A stretch of 64,000 nucleotides of DNA from Dokdonella sp. (lineage in GTDB: Bacteria; Pseudomonadota; Gammaproteobacteria; Xanthomonadales; Rhodanobacteraceae), in assembly GCF_017744955.1 (NCBI RefSeq), contig NZ_JAGIAG010000004.1, forward strand, positions 305,979 through 369,978, written 5' to 3'. The position numbers and the translations under genes were made by a program. Below the pieces are notes generated by a model. That model was not told the origin of the DNA, did no database searches, and saw only the letters and a list, made by a program, of their open reading frames with translations. This document shows, one piece after another, positions 37,033 to 45,119 of this stretch (its first letter is position 1; each line of letters begins with the position of its first letter).

Positions 37033-37099
37033 GCGTCGTCGTGCGCGGACGCGCGGCGTACCATCGCGGACTTCCGCCGCTGCCGCGTACCGTTCCGCG

Positions 37100-38902
37100 A
37101 TGAGAATTCCCGCCCCGCTGCGACACTTTCCGCTGTTGTGCCTGCTCTTCGGCTGGGTGCCGGCGACGTCGGCCGACTGGACCACGCCGGCCGAACGCGC
37201 CGAATTCGCGACGACGCCGTCGTACGCGCAGACGCGCGCGTACCTCGAACGCCTCGCCGCGTCCGCGCCGGAACGGATCCGGCTGACGCGCTTCGGCGTC
37301 TCGCCGGAAGGCCGCGACCTGATGCTGGTGGTCGCGGCGAAGGACGGCGAGTTCACGCCGGAAGCGGCACGCGCCTCGGGCAAGGAGATCGTGCTGGTGC
37401 AGTCCGGCATCCACGCCGGCGAGATCGAGGGCAAGGACGCCGCGCTGATGCTGCTGCGCGACCTGCGCGCCGGCGCGAAGCACGCGCGCCTGCTCGACCA
37501 CGCGATCCTGGTCTGGCTGCCGATCTTCAACGTCGACGGCCACGAGAACGCGCATCCGTACAACCGCATCAACCAGAACGGGCCGCGCGAGATGGGTTTC
37601 CGCGCGACCGCGCAGAACCTCAATCTCAATCGCGACTACATCAAGGCCGACGCGCCGGAAATGCGCGACTGGCTGGCGATGTTCGACGCCTGGCAGCCGG
37701 ACCTGTTCTTCGACATCCACACCACCGACGGCGCCGACTACCAGTACGACCTGACCTGGTACCTGGAGGAATGGGGCCCGCTGCATCCGGCGGTGAAGCG
37801 CTGGCAGAGCGAGGCGTTCGCGCGCTCGATCCTGCCGGACTTCGAGAAGCGCGGGCATCTCGCCGCGCCGTATCTCGAACTGGTCGACCATCGCGACCTC
37901 GGCAAGGGCATCGCCAACTTCGGCTCCGGCGCGCGCTTCTCGACCGGCTACGTCGCCCTGCGCAACCGCGCCGCGATGCTGGTCGAGACGCACATGCTCA
38001 AACCTTACGCCACGCGCGTGCGCGCGACCTACGACCTGATCGTCGCGACGCTGGCGCACCTCGACCGCCATCCGGGCGACCTGCGCAAGGCGGTGACACA
38101 GGCCGACGCCGACACCGTCGCGCGCGTGCGCGACGCGCAGGCGAGCCTGCCGGTCGCGTTCCGCACCAGCGACCGCTCCGAGCCGTTCACGCTGAAAGGC
38201 TACGCGTTCGAGCACGAGGCCAGCGCGATCTCCGGCGACCGCTGGGTCCGCTACGACCCGCGCACGCCGAAGACCTACACGATTCCGTTCTTCCGCGACC
38301 TGGTGGCGACGGAAACCGTGCGGCTGCCGGCGGCCTATCTGGTGCCGGCGAGCTGGCCGCAGATCGCCGACAAGCTGCGCCAGCACGGCATCCGTTTCGA
38401 GCGCGTCGAGCAGCCGCTGCACCTGCGCATCGAGCGCTACCGACTCGACGCGCCGCGCTGGGACGAAAAGCCGTTCGAGAGCCGCCACTGGCTGCGCGAT
38501 TTCGCTTCGAGCACCGAGACGGCGGACGCCGACTTCGCCGCCGGCGCGATCTTGATACCGCTGGACCAGCCGGCCGCGAACGTCGCGGTGAACCTGCTCG
38601 AACCGCGCGCCGCCGATTCGCTGCTGCACTGGGGGTTCTTCGACACGATCTTCGAGCAGAAGGAATACGCCGACGCGCGCGTGGCCGAACGTCTCGCGCG
38701 CGAGATGCTGGCGAAGGATCCGGCGCTGAAGAGCGAGTTCGAGGCGAAGCTCGCCGCCGATGCCGCGTTCGCGAAATCGCCGGCCGCGCGGCTGGCGTTC
38801 TTCTACGAGCGCTCGCCGTGGTACGCGATGCAGAAGATCGGCGCCTATCCGGTCGTACGGCTCGACGCCGCGGCGCTGGCGAAGGCGCGCGCGCCGCGCT
38901 GA
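37100..38902 (+). CDS. Exported M14 zinc carboxypeptidase-like protein
   Basis: The 600-residue protein has a signal peptide (LRHFPLLCLLFGWVPATSA). The M14 zinc site is visible: HAGEIEGKDA (His and Glu ligands in HxxE) and DIHTTDG (third ligand His), with catalytic Glu in MLVETHMLK. LNLNRDYIKADAPEM is the conserved region between. The C-terminal 250 residues form a separate domain with no metal motif. It probably trims peptides or murein fragments in the periplasm or outside the cell. A possible -10 box (TACCAT, 37059-37064) lies 35 bp upstream. It is followed by a 137-bp gap holding a six-base inverted repeat (AAAGCG/CGCTTT, 38957-38974). Confidence 0.9.
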   Translation: MRIPAPLRHFPLLCLLFGWVPATSADWTTPAERAEFATTPSYAQTRAYLERLAASAPERIRLTRFGVSPEGRDLMLVVAAKDGEFTPEAARASGKEIVLVQSGIHAGEIEGKDAALMLLRDLRAGAKHARLLDHAILVWLPIFNVDGHENAHPYNRINQNGPREMGFRATAQNLNLNRDYIKADAPEMRDWLAMFDAWQPDLFFDIHTTDGADYQYDLTWYLEEWGPLHPAVKRWQSEAFARSILPDFEKRGHLAAPYLELVDHRDLGKGIANFGSGARFSTGYVALRNRAAMLVETHMLKPYATRVRATYDLIVATLAHLDRHPGDLRKAVTQADADTVARVRDAQASLPVAFRTSDRSEPFTLKGYAFEHEASAISGDRWVRYDPRTPKTYTIPFFRDLVATETVRLPAAYLVPASWPQIADKLRQHGIRFERVEQPLHLRIERYRLDAPRWDEKPFESRHWLRDFASSTETADADFAAGAILIPLDQPAANVAVNLLEPRAADSLLHWGFFDTIFEQKEYADARVAERLAREMLAKDPALKSEFEAKLAADAAFAKSPAARLAFFYERSPWYAMQKIGAYPVVRLDAAALAKARAPR

Positions 38903-39039
38903 CCTCTGCACGAAGGGGAAATTTCCGGACGCACGCTTCGGTGACGCGCGTGTGACAAAGCGACCTATCGCTTTCCCCAATCCCGGCGGCGCCGCGGCTG
39001 CGGTGCAATCGCGACCTCCCCTCGCCCGAGCTCGCCGCC

Positions 39040-41958
39040 ATGTCGCCGCCGATCAACAGTCCTTCGCGTCCGCAGACGCCCGCCCAGACGCCGGCGCCAC
39101 CGCCGCAGAACGACGAACACGTCGTCGAGCGCGGCGACACGCTCGACGGCATCGCCAGGCAGCACGCCACCGACGTGCCGACGCTGCAGAAACTCAATCC
39201 GCAGATCCGCAATCCGGACGTGATCAATCCCGGCGATCGCGTGAAGCTGCCGAAGGCGGCGGCGAACGATCCGGCCGACACGCAGGTGCAGCCGCCGGTG
39301 CAGCAGACGCCGCCGGCGCAGACGCCGAAGACGCCGGAAGCGGCGCGCGTCGACGGCGCGCTCAAGGAAGTCTCGCGCACGCAGGGCGAACTCGCCTACC
39401 ACAAGCAGGAAGTCGCGCGCGGCAACGAAGCGATGAAGGCCGACGTGCGCGACCTCGACCGCCAGCTCACCAGCGCGCAGAAGGAATTGAAGACGGCGGT
39501 CTCGGCCGAGATCGACGCCGGCGTCGGCGCCAAGGCGGACGACGCCGCGGTCGCCAAGGCCGGCCAGGACATCGCCGCGCGCTACACCGATCCGAACGAC
39601 CAGAAAGCCGTCACCGACGCCGTCGCCGGCATCCGCACCGAGCGCCAGGCGCAGGGCATCGTCGCCGCGGCGCAGGCGAAGGGCAATCCGAGCGACGCGG
39701 TGAAGGCGCTCGGCACCGGCACCGCCAACGTGCCGCAACCGGTCAAGGACGCCGTGCTGGCCGACCCCGGCGCGAAGAAGATCCTCGCCGACGCCGCGGC
39801 ATGGGTGAACCAGCCGCTGACCGACAAGCCGTCGAACGGCACGCTGCCGCAAGGCCAGACCGCCTCGTCGATGCAGCGCCTCGAGCAGATCACGCAGGGC
39901 CTCGACAAGCAGACCGCGGCGGCGCTGGTCGAGCAGACGCTGCCCGGTTACGAAGCCTTCGCCAAGGCGAACGCCGATCACTTCGGCGGCGGCTCGCCGC
40001 TCGGCATGCAGGGTGTGACCCACCTGATGAACGTGACCAGCCGCATCGCCGGCACGCCGCAGGGCGACGCGGCGATCGCGCGCTACGCCGGCAGCGGCGC
40101 GTGGCACATCGATGCCGTGCGCAATGCGATCGGCAACGGCGCCGATCCGGCCTACGCGATCGAGCTCGCCAGGCAGATGAAGGCGGCCGGCAGCGATCCG
40201 AAGATCGTCGTGCAGAACATCAATGACGGCATCACCCAGCGCGACCTGTCGAAGATCGCCGACGGCGAGAGCCCGGCGGCGACGCTCGACGTCGCCAAGC
40301 GCATGGAAGCGGCCGGCGTCGACGCCACCGGCGTGGTCAAGGTCGCCACCGACGGCGTGCAGAAGTTCAAGGACAAGGTCGCCGACGACGTCAAGAAGCT
40401 CGCCCAGCACGACGCCGAACTGTCGTGGCTGGTGCAGAACGACGGCGCCGGGCTGTCGCCGCAGCAGCTCAACAAGGCAGTGGCCGACTACCGCGCGGGC
40501 AAGGGCGCCGACTGGCAGGCCGAGGAAACCAAGCTGCGCCAGCAGGTCGCCGCCGACGGTACCAAGCTGACCGAGCAGATGATCGCGCTGAACGAGAAGG
40601 CGCCGACGGGCGCGGCGCCGGCGATCGACGACGCGCTGAAGAAGATCGCCGACGATCCTTCGGCGGGCCTGGCGATCTCGACCGCGCTGCAGACCGACCC
40701 GAAGCTGGCCGACGACACGCACGCGGCCAGCATGGCGAACCTGTTCGCGTTCTCCAAGCTCGGCGACGTCGCGCGCAAGTTCACCAATGAAGCGGCATCG
40801 GCCTACGTGCGCACGCACGTGCTCGACAAGATGCAGGGCGTGAACCTGCACGATCCGGCCAGCGTCGCCGCGGCGAAGCAGGCGATCGGCGACCTGAAGA
40901 ACGAGAACTTCGCCAAGCTGCTCGGCGTCACCAAGGGCGATCTCGACAAGGCCGTGAAGGCGGTCGAGGACGCCGTCGGCAAGGCCGGCAGCACGCCGGC
41001 CGAGATGAACAAGGCGCTGCAGGACCTCAACAAGAAGCTCGACACCGACGCCGCGCTGTCGAAGACCTTCAACAAGGAAACCGTGCCGGGCCAGCTGCTG
41101 CGCGGCGTCGGCGTCGCGTTCGCCGGCGCCAGCCTGTACAACTCGTACAACAAGGCCGCCGCCAATCCGGGCGACATCCAGAACGACCTCAAGCTCGTGC
41201 TCGACGCGGCCGGCTTCGCGCAGAAGAACGCCGAGGTCCTGGTCGGCCTCGGCGCGGTCGACAAGGCCTCCAAGCTCGGCCAGTTCGGCGGCGAATGGAA
41301 ACTCGCCGCGCGCGCTACCGCCGGCGACCTGATCGCCGGCGTGTCGGCGGTGTTCGACGGCATCAGTGCGGTGCGCTCGGGCTTCGGCATCGGCACCGCG
41401 CAGGACACCGGCAATGCGATCTTCTCGGCGACCACCGCGGTCGGCGGCGCGCTGACGGTGGCGCCGGCGTTCGGCGCGGCCGCCTGGCTCGGCCCGGTCG
41501 GCCTCGGCGTGACCGCGGTCGGCGTGGTCGGCAAGCTGGCCTACGACGCGATCAAGAACGCGCACCAGTACGAGGGCGCTTCCGAGAAGTTCCTGATCTC
41601 GGCCGGCTACAACGACAAGGCGGCGGCCGCACTGAGCAAGCAGGGCGGCGTGCTCAGCGGCGCGGCCGGCAGCGGCCAGTTGCCGTTCCTGCAGAAGTAC
41701 GCTGAACTCAAGCACGTGCCGGCCGATCGATTGCAGTCGTGGATCAACAGCCTTTCGCCGGATCAGGTGGAGCAGTTGTCCAAGCGCGTGCTGCAGACCG
41801 CCGGCGACAGCGAGGGCGATCCGGGCCGCTTCTCCGACGGTCCGGCGCAGACCAAGATCATCGCCACCGGCAGTCCGTTTCCGGCTCAGGTGACCTTGGC
41901 CAATACGGTGGGGGTGTTCGAGAAGTATCTCGACGGCGACGGCGTGCCGCATCTTTGA
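39040..41958 (+). CDS. Large LysM-domain protein without signal peptide
   Basis: The 972-residue protein starts MSPPINSPSRPQTP, a proline-rich tail. One LysM domain follows (about 27-71: EHVVERGDTLDGIARQHATD, LQKLNPQIRNPDVINPGDRV). The rest is a long, alanine/lysine-rich, mostly helical and coiled-coil-prone region with patterns such as KGDLDKAVKAVEDAVGKAG. Near residues 760-850 a hydrophobic glycine/alanine-rich segment appears (TTAVGGALTVAPAFGAAAWL and following), then a soluble tail ending EKYLDGDGVPHL. No N-terminal signal peptide or good ribosome site is seen. LysM suggests peptidoglycan contact, so export by a non-Sec route is possible. Function is unknown; resemblance to secreted effector proteins of this lineage is an inference. 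Confidence 0.8.
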   Translation: MSPPINSPSRPQTPAQTPAPPPQNDEHVVERGDTLDGIARQHATDVPTLQKLNPQIRNPDVINPGDRVKLPKAAANDPADTQVQPPVQQTPPAQTPKTPEAARVDGALKEVSRTQGELAYHKQEVARGNEAMKADVRDLDRQLTSAQKELKTAVSAEIDAGVGAKADDAAVAKAGQDIAARYTDPNDQKAVTDAVAGIRTERQAQGIVAAAQAKGNPSDAVKALGTGTANVPQPVKDAVLADPGAKKILADAAAWVNQPLTDKPSNGTLPQGQTASSMQRLEQITQGLDKQTAAALVEQTLPGYEAFAKANADHFGGGSPLGMQGVTHLMNVTSRIAGTPQGDAAIARYAGSGAWHIDAVRNAIGNGADPAYAIELARQMKAAGSDPKIVVQNINDGITQRDLSKIADGESPAATLDVAKRMEAAGVDATGVVKVATDGVQKFKDKVADDVKKLAQHDAELSWLVQNDGAGLSPQQLNKAVADYRAGKGADWQAEETKLRQQVAADGTKLTEQMIALNEKAPTGAAPAIDDALKKIADDPSAGLAISTALQTDPKLADDTHAASMANLFAFSKLGDVARKFTNEAASAYVRTHVLDKMQGVNLHDPASVAAAKQAIGDLKNENFAKLLGVTKGDLDKAVKAVEDAVGKAGSTPAEMNKALQDLNKKLDTDAALSKTFNKETVPGQLLRGVGVAFAGASLYNSYNKAAANPGDIQNDLKLVLDAAGFAQKNAEVLVGLGAVDKASKLGQFGGEWKLAARATAGDLIAGVSAVFDGISAVRSGFGIGTAQDTGNAIFSATTAVGGALTVAPAFGAAAWLGPVGLGVTAVGVVGKLAYDAIKNAHQYEGASEKFLISAGYNDKAAAALSKQGGVLSGAAGSGQLPFLQKYAELKHVPADRLQSWINSLSPDQVEQLSKRVLQTAGDSEGDPGRFSDGPAQTKIIATGSPFPAQVTLANTVGVFEKYLDGDGVPHL

Positions 41959-42029
41959 GAGGGGGCTTTCGTGTAGTCGAATGGGATTTTTCCTTGCAGC
42001 TGTCGGAATGAAACGCTCCACTCCGCAGG

Positions 42030-42220
42030 CCCTCACCCGCGCCTGCGGCGCGACCTCTCCCGCGAGCGGGAGAGGTGAACACCATCGCTTTCCCTTCTCC
42101 CACTAGTGGGAGAAGGTGGCCCGAAGGGCCGGATGAGGGAAACTCGAAGTGAAGCACTCCACGCCGACTCCCCTCACCCGCGCCTGTGGCGCGACCTCTC
42201 CCGCAAGCGGGAGAGGTGAA
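42030..42220. repeat. Cluster of three composite palindromes
   Basis: Copy A (42030-42077) and copy C (42171-42220) share CCCTCACCCGCGCCTG-GGCGCGACC followed by CTCTCCCGC/GCGGGAGAG arms. They point the same way and differ at only a few bases. Between them copy B is inverted: a perfect 24-bp palindrome (CCTTCTCCCACT and its complement, 42093-42116), then GGCCC-GAA-GGGCC and GGATGAGGG. The units match those at 18421-18538. They lie between the LysM gene and the zinc-ribbon gene. Confidence 0.85.
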
Positions 42221-42268
42221 AACCGATCCGATTCATTACCGGCACTACAAGCCCCAGCACCGAACCGC

Positions 42269-42643
42269 ATGAACGTCTGCCCGCACTGCCACTCCAACCA
42301 CTGCCTGCCGCTGTGGCGCAAGCTCTGCCTCGGCCCCGCCGGCAGCACGCGCTGCCGCGTGTGCGGTTTGAAGATCGCGATCGTCGCCGGCAAGGCCTGG
42401 CCGGTCATGCTGGCCGGACTGGCGGCGATCCTCTCGATGGTCGTGCTGGCCGGTTTCTCCGAATTCATCGCCGCGGCCGACCTGCGCCGATGGCTGGCGC
42501 TGTTCGCGGCCGTCCTGCTCGCCTGCATCGCGCTCTACGCCGTGCGCGTGCCGCTGCGCGTGGACGAACTCAGCAACGCCGATCTCGTCGCCCGGGGCCG
42601 TGCGGAAGTCGCCGCACGCAAGCGCGCCGGCGCCGGCGGCTGA
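42269..42643 (+). CDS. Small zinc-ribbon membrane protein
   Basis: The 124-residue protein starts MNVCPHCHSNHCLPLWRKLCLG. Two CxxC pairs (CPHC and CRVC) form a probable zinc ribbon at the N-terminus. Two membrane segments follow (PVMLAGLAAILSMVVLAGF and WLALFAAVLLACIALYAV), then a short basic tail (GRAEVAARKRAGAGG). This is a common arrangement of unnamed bacterial membrane proteins, and I cannot assign a role. It sits directly after the palindrome cluster and before the M13 genes, with a 249-bp gap behind it containing the promoter region of the first M13 gene. Confidence 0.75.
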   Translation: MNVCPHCHSNHCLPLWRKLCLGPAGSTRCRVCGLKIAIVAGKAWPVMLAGLAAILSMVVLAGFSEFIAAADLRRWLALFAAVLLACIALYAVRVPLRVDELSNADLVARGRAEVAARKRAGAGG

Positions 42644-42892
42644 TCCCGGCGGCGCGGGCCGCAGTGACCTTCGACACTGTGCCGCTCCCGGGCCGGCGCA
42701 TAGCCTTGCGCCACGCTTTCGGGGAGGCGTGACAGATCGGCCGTTCGATTCGGCGCGCGCGGGTACCGCGCACCGATCCGGCCCCGTGGCTGCGAATCCG
42801 GCGGAAATCCGCCGACCGCACGAGCCGGGCCGCCCAGGCCTTAAACTATGCGGTTTACCTCCCTTTTCACCGAACGATACGGAGTCTCTCCC

Positions 42893-44926
42893 ATGCGGAA
42901 ACCTTTGAATCTCGCGCTGGCGATCTGCGCGGCCCTGTCCACCGGCGCTGTCGGCGCCGCCTCGGCTCCGTCGTTCGACGTCAAGGATCTCGACGCGAAG
43001 ATCAGTCCCTGCGTCGACTTCAACGGCTTCGTCAACGCCAAGTGGGTCGCCGCCAATCCGATTCCGGCCGACCGCACGCGCTGGGGCGCGTTCGACGCCC
43101 TGCGCGAGGCGAGCCTGCAGACGCAGCGCGGCATCGTCGAGAAGGCCGCGCGCGAGGCGAACAAGGCCAAGGCCGGCTCGATCGAGCAGAAGATCGGCTG
43201 GTTCTACCGCTCGGGCATGGCCGAGGGCGCGATCGAGAAGGCCGGTTTCACGCCGATCAAGGGCGAGCTCGCGAAGATCGACGCGCTGAAGTCGCCGGCC
43301 GACATCGCCGGCTACGTCACCGACAGCTTCGCGCAAGGCCACGGCTCGCTGTTCTACATGGGCGCCAGCGCCGACTACAAGAACTCGAAGGTGCAGATCG
43401 CCTACACCTACCAGGGCGGGCTCGGCCTGCCGACCTCGGAGTACTACGCCAAGCCCGACTACGCCAAGACGCGAGAGAGCTACAAGGCGCACATCGCGAA
43501 GGTACTCGAGCTGACCGGCGTCAAGGCGCCGGAGGCGAAGAAGCAGGCCGAGCAGGTACTCGCGTTCGAGACGCGCCTGGCCGCCGCCTCGCTCGCGCCG
43601 GTCGAGCTGCGCAAGCCGGAGAACCAGTACCACTTCATCAGCCTCGCTGACGCCGACAAGGCGACGCCGAATTTCTCGTGGACGAAGTTCTTCGCCGCGC
43701 AGAAGGCCGACATCCAGGGCGGCTTCTCGCTGTCGCAGCCGAAGTTCTTCGCCGAGATCGACAAGATGCTGGTCGACGTGCCGGTCGAGCAGTGGCAGGC
43801 GTATCTGCGCTTCCATGCGATCGATTCGGCCTCGCCGTATCTGTCCAAGCCGTTCGCGGAAGAGAACTTCGCCTTCTACAGCAAGACGCTGAACGGCCAG
43901 AAGGCGATGGAGCCGCGCTGGAAGCGCGTGCTCGGCAGCGTCAACGAGGGCATGGGCATGGCGCTCGGCGAACTCTACGTCGCCGAGGCGTTCCCGCCGG
44001 AATCCAAGCAGCGCGCGATGCAGCTGGTCACCAACGTCAACGCGGCGCTGAAGACGCGCATCGAACATCTGGACTGGATGAGCGAGGAGACCAGGAAGAA
44101 GGCGCTGGAGAAGTGGTCGACCTTCCTGCCGAAGATCGGCTATCCGGACAAGTGGCGCGACTGGTCCGGCCTGACCGTCTCGGCCGACGACTACTTCGCC
44201 AACGTGCTCGCCGCGACGAAGTACAACTACGAGTACGATGTCGCCAAGATCGGCAAGCCGACCGACCGCCTCGAGTGGGGCATGACGCCGCAGACCGTCA
44301 ACGCCTACTACAACCCGACCGACAACACGATCAACTTCCCGGCCGCGATCCTGCAGCCGCCGTTCTTCGACGCGCACGCCGACGACGCGCTCAACTACGG
44401 CGGCATCGGCGCGGTGATCGGCCACGAGGCGACGCACGGCTTCGACGACGAAGGCAGCCAGTTCGACGCGCAGGGCAACAACGCCAACTGGTGGACGAAG
44501 GACGACCGCGAGAAGTTCGACGGCCGCACCGCCAAGCTGGTGGCGCAGTTCAACGAGTACCAGCCGCTGCCGGGCAAGCGCGTCAACGGCGAGCTGACGC
44601 TCGGCGAGAACATCGCCGACCTCGGCGGCGCCAACGTCGCCTTCGACGCGCTGCAGATCGCGCTGGCGAAGAACCCGGGCGAGAACGAGAAGAAGATCGA
44701 CGGCTACACGCCGGACCAGCGCTTCTTCCTCAACTTCGGCCGCATCTGGCGCGGCAGCACCCGGCCGGAGCGCCAGGAGGTGCTGCTGAACTCCGATCCG
44801 CATTCGCCGGCGCAGTACCGCGCGATCGGTGCGCCGTCGAACATGCCCGCGTTCGCCGAGGCGTTCCAGTGCAAGACCGGCGACGCGATGGTGCGCGACG
44901 GCGACAAGCAGGTGAAGATCTGGTGA
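42893..44926 (+). CDS. M13 family metallopeptidase (neprilysin/PepO-like), copy 1
   Basis: The 677-residue protein starts at MRKPLNLALAICAAL with GGAG upstream and has a signal peptide ending near GAASA. M13 hallmarks are the zinc site GHEATHGFDDEG (HExxH at 511-515), ENIADLGG (third ligand Glu and Asp), the substrate motif NAYYNPTDNTINFPAAILQPPFF, and the C-terminal CxxxW-like end FQCKTGDAMVRDGDKQVKIW. The length is normal for the family. It should cleave peptides in the periplasm. A near-identical layout follows in the next gene, so the two arose by tandem duplication. A possible -10 box (TAAACT, 42842-42847) lies upstream. Confidence 0.95.
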   Translation: MRKPLNLALAICAALSTGAVGAASAPSFDVKDLDAKISPCVDFNGFVNAKWVAANPIPADRTRWGAFDALREASLQTQRGIVEKAAREANKAKAGSIEQKIGWFYRSGMAEGAIEKAGFTPIKGELAKIDALKSPADIAGYVTDSFAQGHGSLFYMGASADYKNSKVQIAYTYQGGLGLPTSEYYAKPDYAKTRESYKAHIAKVLELTGVKAPEAKKQAEQVLAFETRLAAASLAPVELRKPENQYHFISLADADKATPNFSWTKFFAAQKADIQGGFSLSQPKFFAEIDKMLVDVPVEQWQAYLRFHAIDSASPYLSKPFAEENFAFYSKTLNGQKAMEPRWKRVLGSVNEGMGMALGELYVAEAFPPESKQRAMQLVTNVNAALKTRIEHLDWMSEETRKKALEKWSTFLPKIGYPDKWRDWSGLTVSADDYFANVLAATKYNYEYDVAKIGKPTDRLEWGMTPQTVNAYYNPTDNTINFPAAILQPPFFDAHADDALNYGGIGAVIGHEATHGFDDEGSQFDAQGNNANWWTKDDREKFDGRTAKLVAQFNEYQPLPGKRVNGELTLGENIADLGGANVAFDALQIALAKNPGENEKKIDGYTPDQRFFLNFGRIWRGSTRPERQEVLLNSDPHSPAQYRAIGAPSNMPAFAEAFQCKTGDAMVRDGDKQVKIW

Positions 44927-44931
44927 TCCCA

Positions 44932-44967
44932 CGCCCGGCGGGCCGTCGAGAGACGGCCTGCCGGGCG
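44932..44967 (+). terminator. Long hairpin after M13 copy 1
   Basis: Sixteen-base arms (CGCCCGGCGGGCCGTC and its complement with a single G-T pair) enclose GAGA, five bases after the stop. There is no T-run. It would end or stabilise the first M13 message and argues that the two M13 genes are separate units. Confidence 0.6.
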
Positions 44968-45119
44968 AATCGACGACGCACACCGTCGACTCGCCGAGTC
45001 GAGAAGGTGCGGGAAAGCGCTTCCTCGACATCTCGCCGGACCGTACGCGTCGTCGCGCGCGGTCCTGCGCCGGACGCGATCGTACGGCGCTTTTTCTCTT
45101 CGATGTCCGAGGTCTCCCG

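Noticed and set aside
38957..38974. AAAGCG/CGCTTT inverted repeat as terminator or operator
   Set aside because: Only six-base arms and no supporting context; not strong enough to call.
38965..42036. 1023-residue minus-strand open frame opposite the LysM gene
   Set aside because: The plus-strand frame has a clear LysM domain and normal composition, while this one is R/L/V-rich filler.
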